In this document: one piece after another, positions 12,673-23,389 of the stretch | Numbering within the stretch: the stretch's first letter is position 1 | How the letters are laid out: each line of letters starts with the position of its first letter | Assembly (NCBI RefSeq): GCF_030272615.1 | Contig: NC_081414.1 | Coordinates: forward strand, 813,730,569-813,794,568 | Direction: 5' to 3' | DNA length: 64,000 nucleotides | Source of the DNA: Cryptomeria japonica | Taxonomy: Eukaryota > Streptophyta > Pinopsida > Cupressales > Cupressaceae | The notes under the pieces: model-generated | The model's database searches: none | Told to the model about the DNA's origin: nothing | What the model saw: the letters and a program-made list of their open reading frames with translations, nothing else | Made by a program: the position numbers and the translations under genes

Positions 12673-13973
12673 TGTGACGAAATGGGATTATTCACTACTT
12701 TAGCTATGTAAACAAGGAATAAGACATATTTCATAGGGGGAATTACATTAGAGAGAGGGGTGAAATAAGTAGGTTCAACCTCAATTTTGGGTAAAGGGTT
12801 GAATTTTGATTGGATTCCACTAATCTCTTTGTTTGTTTGAATTAGATATAGTAAAGATGTAAAGTGAATACCAGATCTAGGGATACTGATGAAAAATTGG
12901 TAAAAATTAACATGAATAGATAGTTGTAGATTTGATATGAAGTTGTAAACATAGATCTAGGATGAGGAAGACAAGTAGAACATGTGACTAGAATTTGAAC
13001 CTGAAAACACAAAACAAGGATGATCTGGATGACCCAGTCCTCAAAATTATAGATGCAGACAAAATTTATCTTTCTAGGATAAAAACATAGTCTCGAATAT
13101 TCTCCTAAATATTTTTTTGGAATTTTTTTGACATATATGTGTAGAGTGATCCCATCCTTCACTTAAAGCTGGATTTGTTTATCTCTATCTATTTGGTCTA
13201 ATTCCACAATTATAGCTTTCGAACTTGTTGTCTGCACATGAAAAAAGAGAACTTGTATTGGGGATAGGGGTTTGCCTAAGTCAAACCCCAAGTTTTGAAT
13301 TAACCCTATAATTGGTATTAAATTGGAAATGAAATGGAAATATAAAGTGTTCCTTTTGAGGGCAGATGATAGTTCTGAATTGCAATGCTGTAAATTGAAA
13401 TATGATACCTTGACAAGTCTTGCTTTGGAGTCTTCATGCAAGGGTTGATGTTTTCATGTAGGATGTAGGATGTATTCATAAATTCTTGATCATATATACC
13501 ATCTTGAATGCTTGAAATTGAAGACTTGACCTCTCCTTCAATGTCTTGAAAATGCTTGATTGCTTTCTCACTTGATTTGAATCTTTTTCTTGAGAAATTG
13601 AATTGTAAACTTGTAGAAAGATAGATGGACTTGTTCAAATGAGGGAGGTAAGGATTTATTTAATACCTCTCCTCACCAAATGTGTGTGAAATTTTGGGAT
13701 AGGACAACACAGGAATGAAATTCCCATCCATATTTTATGACCATTGTTAAGACCAAAATTGGCCCCCTTTTGTTGGGACAAGGGTGCTTGAGGTGTTTTG
13801 GTCCAGCCAATCAAGTATGAATAAAGGTCCACAAACCATATGCTAGGTGATGATTGTAATTTGAAGCTAGTGAGAGAGGATTAAAACATGGTCAAAGAAG
13901 GAAAGGCTATAATGCCAAAGTGAGGTTTATGTGATGCTAAAAAATGTATAGAGATATAATTTACGATGCTACA
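12673..13973 (-). mobile_element. 3' LTR of degenerate gypsy element G1
   Basis: About 1301 bp, starting TGTGACGAAATGGG and ending GATGCTACA on the plus strand, so TG...CA on both. On the minus strand it begins TGTAGCATCGTAAATT next to a polypurine tract. Its left part (12680-13160) is repeated in the same orientation at 21870-22360 and more weakly at 19880-20010. That supports an LTR identity for all three. Confidence 0.68.
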
Positions 13974-14027
13974 TTTAGCCCCCACTTTAGCGGGAGTATG
14001 AGCCTACACTCATACTCCCGATAAAGT
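13974..14027 (-). promoter_or_regulatory. Polypurine tract with adjacent 19-bp hairpin (G1)
   Basis: The minus strand reads GTGGGGGCTAAA up to the LTR. Next to it, 13984-14002 and 14009-14027 form a 19-bp inverted repeat with one mismatch and a six-base loop (CCTACA). A similar though less perfect arrangement precedes the LTR at 20608. Confidence 0.7.
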
Positions 14028-15953
14028 ATAAAATAGAATTGAAAACTTTTATCAAGATATTAAAGAGGAAAGACACACCAAGCCTCCAATAAATTAGGAT
14101 CTTATCAATCTAATATCAAGAACAAAGGAGAAACACATGAAGAGAAGATATATTATGTCTATGATGGCCTATTAATGCTTATGCTTACCATGAGTCATGT
14201 TGAGAGAAAAAATTGAATGTGAAAAAGATTACAATGAAAAAAGATAGGCTTGAAAAGTAATTTGAGTAATGAATTAACATGTCAGGGTGTGTGATCAAAG
14301 TGTACAAACCAAACCTCATGGTGTGTATAAAAAATGCGACAAGGAGTAGAGTGTATGCCCCCATGTTAAAGAAATAGTGTGTGTCTTACTGGAATAAATT
14401 GCTTTAAGGTAGCATATATGCATCCAAAATACAAGCACATTGCCACAATAATATACCCCCAAGAAAGGAAAAATCAAGGGAAATAGAGCACATTAAAAAA
14501 AGAGAGCATACAAGGGATCCACTAATTGAGGTCAATATGGGATTTTGATAAATCATATATATCAAGTTATTTGCATTGAATTGACGTCATCCCCCAAAGG
14601 TAGCAAAAATGCAAGCACAATGGAAGAAGAGAACATAAGATGAACAACAAGTGTTTTTGGGTCAACATGGAAGAGACCAAAAAGAGAGATCTCAATTCTT
14701 TGCATCGTCCCCAAGTAGACAACACAAAGACACATTTGCAACAATAGCACAATTACGACATAACATATAGGAGAATTGAGATACAAATAGAGGAATGCTA
14801 CAAAAAAATTGACCTCTTTATTACCTTGCACCAATTGAACAACAAGGGTCATCCAAAGAGAACCTAACATAACACAAAGCCATATCAAGAAACACATCAC
14901 ATGAGGAGCACATTACATGGAAGCAAACACACAAAAGAGATTCCACTATACAAGTGAGGTTAGTCTAGCAAGTCATCTGCTTCCCAATCTTGCTTAACAT
15001 CATTTAGGGATGATGGAAAAGATAGAAGAGGATCCACAACAAAAATGATATATGAAGCTATAACAAGTTCCAAATAAGGACCACACTCTAATGATGAGTC
15101 ACAAATACACTAGGAGCTAGGATTAATACTTTTTAAAAATCTCAAAGATAGATCATGATTAATATTTGTAATTGCATACATATCTTAAGAATCATTAGTA
15201 TTTATATTTTTAGCATCAACAACATTATTAGCATCAACATCATATTTAATGCACACATGAAATGAATCATCATTTTGTTTCGATAATTTTAACATTTGAT
15301 TTGGTTGATTAAGATGAACTTCCTCCCTAGGGATAGGCAAACATTGGACAAATGACATCAAGTCAACATTTGATGTCTTAGGGGAGGAAATGGTTGGAAA
15401 AATGACATCAAGACATCATGAGCCTTGGCATGATGTCTTCGTTGACATTCTCTCGCACTATGATTTCTCTTTGTTTCACTTAAAACTTGTGAAAGTTGGG
15501 GATCAATCAACATAAGATTATTTTGTTACCTTGTAGGGGGAGGAATGGAAGGAAACTCATTAGGTCAAGAGATTCAAGATGTTGGACACTTTACTTTATA
15601 GAATGTAGGAGGTGGGATTGCAACATATATGGGAGGAATATGAGTAGGAAGAAGTCCAAGTCCATAATAAGGAGGAGGAATATCCATGGGTGAATGAACC
15701 TTAGGTTTGCTTAGGGCCGATATCCTCTCATGTTTAAAGTTTTTATAAGATAAGAATAGGATATGTCTATGCAATTGTAAAGGTTAGGGTTTCTTAGGTG
15801 AAAACAAATCTAAGTTGAAGTTTCCATGGCTCGCCAAGGGCTTGTAAATACTATGTTTGATCATGATAATACACCCATCATGAGGGAACTTCAAACATTT
15901 ATGGATGGTAGAAGGGATATATTTCATGCGATTGAGCCAAGGATGCCCCAATT
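14028..15953 (-). other. G1 region downstream of protease, no RT or integrase
   Basis: In minus-strand translation this is a proline-rich then Asp/Asn-rich linker with many stops. A later phrase (DDAKN.DLSFWSLPC.PKN) resembles one in the minus-strand translation of about 49150-49250 (NDAKCWGHLSLLPF.PKS). No RT, RNase H or integrase motif appears, so G1 seems to encode only gag and protease. Confidence 0.5.
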
Positions 15954-16211
15954 TCACATGAAATTGGTCAGAGTTAGGGATATAGAAATGGTAACATCTA
16001 AGAACTTAGTTAGGGATATAGAAATGGTAACATCTAAGCACTTAGTAACAACCTCAATAGGAAGAGTGATAAAACCTATAGTGGGACAAATAAAGCCATC
16101 ATGTTCCTTAATCACAAATGTATATTTGTCATAAGTATCTTCATAAAATTGTTGAGTATAAAGATGTTCATTAACAATAACATTCACCATACATATTGGA
16201 TCAATGAGCAC
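15954..16211 (-). pseudogene. Retropepsin-like protease fragment of G1
   Basis: The minus-strand frame carries MLIDPICMVNVIVNEHL, which fits the active-site region of Ty3-type proteases (D-x-G/S followed by a hydrophobic stretch), with the Gly replaced. A later PTIGFITLPIEV segment fits the second half of the fold. The second remnant at 51373-51125 has VMVDPSCRVDIIMEETL and SPLGSITLTI at the same spacing. The C-terminal side holds a 36-bp tandem duplication. Homology is judged by eye. Confidence 0.55.
15974..16045 (-). repeat. 36-bp tandem duplication in protease region
   Basis: 15974-16009 and 16010-16045 differ at one position (AAGAACTTAG against AAGCACTTAG). Thirty-six bases is twelve codons, so the reading frame is kept. 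Confidence 0.93.
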
Positions 16212-16319
16212 TCCTTGTGAGAGCTTTCTTTTAATTTTTGCAATAATGTATAATGGTCCATCAAGTGCATCAATAGTCTATTTTGAGTACTGTGAGGTGT
16301 AGTTTTAGGCTTGGATTAT

Positions 16320-19300
16320 TCAATAAGGTTCACAACATTTTTTGCCTCTACACATATCATCATGAGCTATATTTACTGAAGGTTTAGGCTCAATGACATT
16401 GGTAGAATGAGAAGGTAAAGGATTGTTAAATATTTGCAAGTTTTTATTAGGAGGTGCCATGAATTTATTTACTTTATCATTCACACCCTCTATAATTATG
16501 GTATTGGAATCAATATGGTCTTGGATCACATTTTTAAATCTATAACACTTCTCAATATCATGGCTAGGTCAGTGATGGTAATGGAAAAAGTCTTTAAGAT
16601 TGAAGAAAGGTGGCGAAGGCTTAGAGGTATCTATGGGTTTGATGGGAGGAAGCTTCATCACATTAGTATTAATTAATCTAAGCATTATACTATGAAATTA
16701 TTTAGAAAGAGGATTAAAATTATGATGTGTAAAGATCGATGATAAAAAGGCCACACTTGAAGTTGTGGTTGCCACTTGTGTATTATTTTATTTGGAAGAA
16801 TTGTTGTTAATCTTGATGAAGTTTTTGGTTTGTTTTTGAAAATTTTGAAATAATTGATACTAAGTACTCTCATTCTTATCAATTGAAGCCATTTATGAGG
16901 ATGATTCAAATTGACTCACTTGAAGTTGATAATTATGAAGTATTATACCTAAATGCATGAAATATTTAAAATAAAAAATAGAAGCTTAACTCTACTATAT
17001 TTTTGTAAATTATTACTAAAAATTCTTTGAACATCGTCATCAGACACAAGATAAGCAATTTGTGCATGATATTTTTTATATCTACCATTGAAATCAGTCA
17101 CTTTCTCTTTAACTCCTTGCTTACAATGCATTAAGTTATTTAAAGTAATTTGAGGACCAATGTTTTTTGAAAATGTTGCACAAATACATTAGCCAATTGT
17201 TGAAAAGAATCAATTGATTGAGGAGGAAAGGAACAATACCATCTCAAAGCCTTATCTCTAAAGGTATGAGTGAATAGTTTATGCATAAGTCTATGATCAT
17301 GAAAGAAGTCATTACACAATGTTTGAAATACTTTCACATGAGTTTGGGGCTCACATTTTCCATTCTATAACTCAAATGGGGAACATCCATGTATTGAGGA
17401 GTAATAACACAGACAATGTCACCAACATGTGGACTAGCTGCGCCATACATCAGAACATTGAATTTGGATTGGGTTAAGGAAGCCAACTATTGTTGTAAGT
17501 GTTGGTATTTTGATGATGTTTAGTTGTGATTGTCATTGATGGACACACACTTATTTGATGAATGTATTATTCTCAACTGGTAACTGTTCTAACTGGTATT
17601 GTATGAATAGTCTTTATTTGATTGAAGACTATCGATGTTTTAAAGGAGAATCTTATCGGTCAAGTGGTATGAAGACCTCAAGCGGAACGAAGACCCAGAG
17701 CAAAAGTTAATCTTTTGATCAGATCAACTATGATCAAGTTTTCCAGTCTTCACCTATTAATCGGTGATTGGTATATGTAATTAACCAATATAAATGTAAT
17801 GTGTGATGAGTTATCATCCACTGACACTTTAGCTGTGTTTTTGTGCCGTGTTACTAAATGTGTCTAGATGCACTGTACCTAGGAAATTGTAATCTAATCC
17901 TATTGGACCGACATGAAATCAAGTTCCTATTTAAGGACATCATGTCTAGGGTTTTAAGAGGAGAACAAAAGTTGATATGTGCGAGTCTTTTTGAGAGGAA
18001 AGGTATCTCATGACTGAGATTGAGAGTGCAAAGCATAGAAGACTGAAGTAATGCTTGAATGCATTAACAAGGAGTTATCAGGGATCTAATCAAGCATTTT
18101 GTGCTACTATATAGATCATTCACTTGTTGATTACTAATATCTTTGACAAGTCTGAAACCCTTAACTAGGTAGGCCCAACCAAGCCTATTGTAAATCCTCT
18201 AACAAGGTGGTTCACAGTTGTGGATCTGAAATCCTTTAACAGGGTAGTCTTTAATAGGACTTATCTCCTAACAGAGATTTGGATTCCTAATAGGATCTGT
18301 TATGGTGAAGAACATTGTAAGACCTTGACCGGTCTGACCTTAACTGGTCTGGTTACTATTCTGCATATAGTTGACTTGTGAGTTTTACTCACCATGGTTT
18401 TTCCCATTTGGGTTTCCATGTTAAAATATCTTGTGTTATGGTGATTGTGCTTTATGGGTGAATGCTTTATTTGCTATTTAGCTTATCTATGTTTTAACTA
18501 GTTTATTGTTTAAGCTACTACACTGGTCTATTGGAAAATTGTTTAAGAGTTTGGTTAAGTTTTTAGGCATACTAATTCACCCCCCCTCTTAGTATTCATC
18601 AATAAGGATGTTCCACTTTGAGTTAGATTGTTAATAATGTATTCGGTCGATGAGTTGTAATTGGACACATTGGATTGCGATGGAGGAGTAACGTAAGGAT
18701 AAATAAGTGAAGCTTCATAATAGGAAGGTGGAACATTATGGTAGGTGGGTATAGGTGATGGTTGTGATGCAAATGGAAGGCTAGTGAGAGGAGGTATGCA
18801 GCAATATTTATTGATAGAATTTCCCCCATTAGTAACTTGTGTAAGATTTAAATTTTATGTAGAGGTAGCCATGATGGAAACTATATATGTAGGAGCATTA
18901 GGTAAGGACATAGGCATAGGCATGAAATGTTCAACTTGGGTTATAATATTGGAAAGACCAAGAGCTTAGACACTACTTTTTATTGGCATAACATCAGAGT
19001 AAAAAATATGAGCAATCCACGCAACACTTCCACACTAATTTCATCACTTTGAATCATTCTCCTCAAACCTTCAATTAAGGGGATTACCTCATTATTGAAG
19101 TGTTCTTGACCCATCCATTGTTGAAGCTTATCCAACTCATGGTCAAGCTTCCCCAATTGGTCAATAGGTACTTGAGTTAATGAGTCATCCTCATCATGAG
19201 AAGTGTGAGGGGAATGGTTCTCCATAATGTTAATTATGTTTTGTGTAGGGATAGAGGATTCACCCAAGTTACCATGGAATAACTTATTAAACCTACACTC

Positions 19301-19393
19301 ACACCCCTTAGTGTTTAAAATTTGGGAAGCCATAAGTCTATAATTTCCTCTCATTGTGATATTGGATGTGGGAGAGAAGGTAGTGAAACTCAT
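16320..19393 (-). pseudogene. Gag of G1, decayed and split by a solo LTR
   Basis: Minus-strand pieces read in order. The N-terminal part (19393-18980) includes MRGNYRLMASQ and an acidic, helical GKLDHELDKLQQ segment. A Pro/Tyr/Ser-rich linker (about 18830-18602) follows. After the inserted solo LTR comes a Retrotrans_gag core at 17337-17140 with FRDKALRWYCSFPPQSIDSF. The tail near 16600-16320 has YHH-PSHDIEKCYRFKNVIQDHI, matching YHHVPGHDTGCCYHLK in the remnant at 51776-51508. Gag forms the virus-like particle. Multiple stops and shifts make this copy inactive. The N-terminal start is uncertain. Confidence 0.65.
17500..18601 (+). mobile_element. Solo LTR of a Copia element inside G1 gag
   Basis: A 1102-bp block starts TGTTGGTATT and ends ATTCATCA. 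It is flanked by GTAAG (17495-17499) and ATAAG (18602-18606), a five-base target duplication with one change. The phrase TTCACCCCCCCTCTTAGT near its right end is typical of plant Copia LTR 3' ends and gives the plus orientation. The gag reading resumes on both sides, and no internal region is present. Confidence 0.82.
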
Positions 19394-19483
19394 ACACAAA
19401 GAGGACAAAGCTAATATAATAAATTTGTACTCACAATGCTTCTTATGTAATTGAAAATGCAAGAAAAATATACAATTAAACAA

Positions 19484-19800
19484 TGCAATTTCGTAATAGA
19501 ATGAATGATTAATTAATTAATTAATTAAGTAATGTGCACTAAAGACTTAAAAAATAAATATTTCTAAATCTACAAATAATATGGCATAACAATCAAATCT
19601 AAGCATACAAATAAGAAATTATGCAAGCCACAAACCAATTTTATAATTTTTTTTAGGGTTTTTGTGAGTTAGACCTCTAAATTTATGTAATTTTAGAGCA
19701 TAAATGATGTATTTTAGAAATTATTGCACATGTGAATTATTTAAATGCATAAAAAATCAAATCTGAGATGAAAAATCAGAATTGATGCAAGCACTATGCT
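19484..19800. other. G1 leader, no gene
   Basis: AT-rich sequence between the G1 primer site and its gag, with an (ATTA)n run near 19508-19530. Nothing else is recognised. Confidence 0.5.
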
Positions 19801-19810
19801 AGGTTTACCA
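19801..19810 (-). promoter_or_regulatory. Probable primer-binding site of G1
   Basis: The minus strand reads CATTACA-TTT-TGGTAAACCT. The plus strand at 21842-21861 reads TATTACA-TTC-TGGTGAACCT. The shared LTR end in ACA, the three-base gap and TGGTRAACCT suggest LTR-primer-site junctions. I did not assign the tRNA. Confidence 0.55.
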
Positions 19811-19813
19811 AAA

Positions 19814-20550
19814 TGTAATGGAGGGAAACAAGTGTTCACAAGTTTATGCATGCAAACTAGGAACTATGCCTATTTCAAAAAAAAATATTACATTGAAGGA
19901 GGAATGTAATCAATAGATTCAACCTCAATTATGTTAAAGGGCTGAATACTAATTGGATTCTGTCTCTCATTTCTTGAGTTGAAATGATACTACAAAGAAG
20001 TAAATTGATGGTGAATTCTGCTTGAAACTCCTTTTGTAGGATGAGTGGAACTAGCATAACATAGCTTGCTAGACTATTTAAAATCTTCCTTTCTCTTTCC
20101 ACATGGATTACACAACATAACACAACTTCTTGTCCTATGAAAATTTGTGCTCTTTCATGGATCATCGAACATAACACAACTTCCTATCTAGTGGAATCCA
20201 TGTTCCTTATTTCTCCCTTCCAAATGAACCTGCAACATAACACACTTATCTATCATTGGAATGTTTTCTTGTACCCTTACTTGGTGTATGTCCATGTTAT
20301 TTATATAAGTTCACTTGCACTCATGCAATGACATGCTGAGAATGATATTAGTGGTTGAGACATTTTGATTATTGAGGTCTCTTCAACTAGTTGACTTGGA
20401 ACCTTTTTTTTAGTACTAATATTGTTTGCTTTGTATATATTTGAAGGTTACTTGCATGGATTGATATGATCCTATGCTTGGGGGCTTGATCATCCCTTAG
20501 TGTTATCCTATCCCTAGCTTGTTTTTCTCTTAGGTGTTCTTTCTCTAAAA
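19814..20550 (-). mobile_element. 5' LTR of G1, truncated (right end approximate)
   Basis: It starts at TGTAATGGAGGGAAA next to the primer site. 19814-19885 is the inverted counterpart of 21777-21848, sharing CATGCATAAAC and CCTAGTTT. 19889-20010 resembles the left part of the LTR at 12673. The 5' end of the LTR is not found before the plus-strand hairpin at 20556, so it is cut there. Confidence 0.5.
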
Positions 20551-20555
20551 TTCTA

Positions 20556-20607
20556 CTTTACTATGAGTATGACCATAAGATCATAGTCCGCTAAAGTGGG
20601 GGCTAAG
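20556..20607 (+). promoter_or_regulatory. Hairpin and polypurine tract before plus-strand LTR
   Basis: CTTTACTATGA (20556-20566) can pair with TCATAGTCCGCTAAAG (20581-20596) with a bulge, followed by GTGGGGGCTAAG abutting TGTAGGATTG. This mirrors 13974-14027 on the other strand. Confidence 0.62.
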
Positions 20608-21848
20608 TGTAGGATTGTAAATTGTACACCTTTAATTAAGGTGTCCAATTTCACACTCTTCTAGCACTCATTTTAGTATCTGCCATTCCTCTATGCATTG
20701 TATGACCTTTATCGATTTCAATAAATATTTAAATTAATATTATGAGTCCTATATCACTTTAATATGTAAACACTTTATTAATTGGGTTCTTATTTAAGTG
20801 TGCCCTTTATCTTATTTCATCTCATGCTTATATGGATCCTATGCCATTTCAAATTTCAATGTATCCTTTTATCCCATCTAAATACTCCCAATAGAAGGCA
20901 TCACTCTTGATTCATTTCATCATCTCCCATTATCATATCATTATTATCATTTTAATTCAAGAGCAACACTTCAAGAGTAGATACGAGTCTAAGGAGCAAT
21001 AAGATACATCAAGGCATATTCTATTATGTTTCAATTATGATTTCATGATAGATTTTATGTGATTTACCATGTTATTACATCAACACATGGAGGACTTATC
21101 TTAAGAGCATTACATCACCTATTGAAGGTATAATCAATTTAATAAATCATTTCAATTAAATAATTACAATCCATTTAAATTTCAATTCAATTATATGGTT
21201 AATTCCAAACCTAGAGTTTGACCTAGGCAACTCCTATTAGCCCAACATCTCCTCTTGTGTGTAGATTCAGGTTTAGCTATAGGTACCTAGGAGAGAAAGA
21301 AGATAAGAGATAACTCAAAATTTAGAGACACATCATATCTTAGAAGATTATTTAGAAACATTAGGACAAGGGAATTATGGGCACCATTGTCCTTCGAGAT
21401 CAGATTTAGGCTAAAATTTGATAGGGTGCAATGTCTTAGAGACCCATATCCAGATCAATGTGCAAGAATTGATCAAAAGACAAGGGTGTTCTGGGTGACC
21501 TTGTCCATTAGATTTCGGTTTAGATTTTAGGCACATGTTCCCCTTTATATCCTATTTCTAGATGTGATTTGGTTATGTGATTATTAGTTCTGAATTTAAT
21601 TGTTTATGTTGTTCATTGTTAGTTTTGCACCTTCTAGCCCTAATACTCACATTTAATTCTTGTTCTTTCTATTGCTCATTTTCAACTCAATAAAAAATAG
21701 TAGAATCAAATCTATATTTATCCCTCTTTCTAATAGAATTGTGGTTGTATCTATTGAGTTCATTCTCATTCTAATACAATTCTTCTGAAATAGATCTTGT
21801 TCCTAGTTTTCATGCATAAACTCATGAACCCCATTTCCCTCTATTACA
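20608..21848 (+). mobile_element. Gypsy LTR flanked by PPT and primer site (plus strand)
   Basis: About 1241 bp from TGTAGGATTGTAAATTGTAC to CTCTATTACA. The left edge abuts a polypurine tract and the right edge a primer-like site, so it may be the middle LTR of a tandem (LTR-internal-LTR-internal) arrangement. Its first 50 bases match the sequence at 47278. Its last 70 bases match 19814-19885 in inverted orientation. Confidence 0.62.
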
Positions 21849-21851
21849 TTC

Positions 21852-21864
21852 TGGTGAACCTGAC
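21852..21864 (+). promoter_or_regulatory. Probable primer-binding site
   Basis: TGGTGAACCTGAC lies three bases after the LTR end, like the minus-strand site at 19801-19810. Confidence 0.5.
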
Positions 21865-21869
21865 AAAGA

Positions 21870-22360
21870 AAAATTTAATGGGGTGGAAATAGATTCACTA
21901 GATTAGCTATGTAAAAAATGAATTGACCTATTTTCAAGTGATATTACATTAAGGAGAGATGAGATGAATAGATTCAATCCCAAATGTTTGAAAAGGTCTA
22001 AATGATAATTAGATTACACCTCTCTTTTCTTGAGTTAAAATGGATACTGCAAGCATGTAAATTTAATGTTAGATCTAGGGCTAAAGATGGAAAACTGATG
22101 TAAGTTAAAATGAAGTGATAGTTTAAGATTTAATATGTATTTGCAAGCATAGATTTGTAATGAGGAAGATGAGTAAAACTTGTGACTGGAATCTGGGCTT
22201 GAAAATGTTGGAGAAGGATGCTTTGGGCAGCCTTGTCCTCAGAATCTTAGATGCAGACAAAAGTAGCTTTTTTGGAACCAAAATGTTTTTTATAATCTAA
22301 GTTTTTTCAAAAATTTGTCAAACATAGATGTGTTGGATGACCTGTTGATGGATGTTTTGA
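21870..22360 (-). mobile_element. LTR fragment of the G1 family
   Basis: It matches 12680-13160 along its length in the same orientation (for example TTAGCTATGTAAA, AGATCTAGGG, TAGATGCAGACAAAA). The match stops near 22360. It begins only about 20 bases after the plus-strand LTR, so the junction is probably a rearrangement or nested insertion. Confidence 0.6.
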
Positions 22361-23389
22361 CACACTCACCAACAATCAGATAGTTTATGTGATCACTCAC
22401 CATCTCTCCTAAAAAGAAATAAGTTTTGAGAAACTGACTATTGCAAGGTCTCTATAGTCGGGTCTCAATGGTGATAGGCAACTCAATGGTTGATGCAGCT
22501 GTACCTGTTAAGGGGCCTGTTGATTAAATGGATCCCAATAGCTTTCGATAAGTTCACTTTTTTTTTGTCACCATGATTTAAAACTCTTTTGAAATAAACT
22601 ACAAAGGCTAGATCAAGGAAACAAGAAAATAAAAATGAAACTAATGCAAGCACAACTTAATGAACTACTTAATTAGTACTCTGCAATCCAAAAATTATCA
22701 ATATTATTTAAACCAACAGTCAATAACGGACCTCCAACAAACCTACAAAGTTAGAAACCTCACAAATTCATGGCAAGAATATCACCACAATATCGTCTAT
22801 CCTAGTAATTATCATACACCACTTACGTGCACAGTATGATTCATAAAGCAATAAACATAAGACCAGAACAAGTTGCTGATTTCAAACAATCGACATTACC
22901 AGACTGCAAAGAACAAATTAATAGCACATAGGCATAGATTAGGCAATCTATAAGCTGCTTCTTATATTAACTTCAAAGAATGTATCACAAAAATATTCTA
23001 ATTCATAATAATCTGCATAAAATAATCTAAAATCTTTAAGTGGGCCTCAAATAATCAATTCATGGACCCTTACAAATGAATCAAATTCTCCAATTTATAG
23101 AGTTTCTTGTCCTACTTTTTAGGAAATAAATCTATCTAAATTAAGAACTAAAAAGAAAGGAGTCATAGTTGATACACAAGTCTCTGCCTTAGACTCCAGT
23201 TAACTATTACAAAACTAGGACTGGGAGAGAACTATGAAAATGGTGTTGTATGAGCCAACATTTTGTAATTATGCAAAACCTATTCCATAATCCATGTACA
23301 TGTCGAAGCAACGGTCGAAGTCCCAACTCTGGTGTCATGCAAAATTCTAAACAATATGATGCTATCATTAGTAACTAGCTTTTTATTCT
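22361..23389. other. No gene recognised
   Basis: AT-rich sequence lying, in minus-strand sense, downstream of the ORF ending at 23390. It could be that element's 3' untranslated part, but no LTR edge or polypurine tract was identified. Confidence 0.45.

Noticed and set aside
14562-14900. Hydrophobic minus-strand frame of 112 codons that could look like a membrane protein
   Set aside because: Its hydrophobicity follows from T-rich composition on that strand. It lies in the decayed G1 linker, and two frames overlap it equally well.
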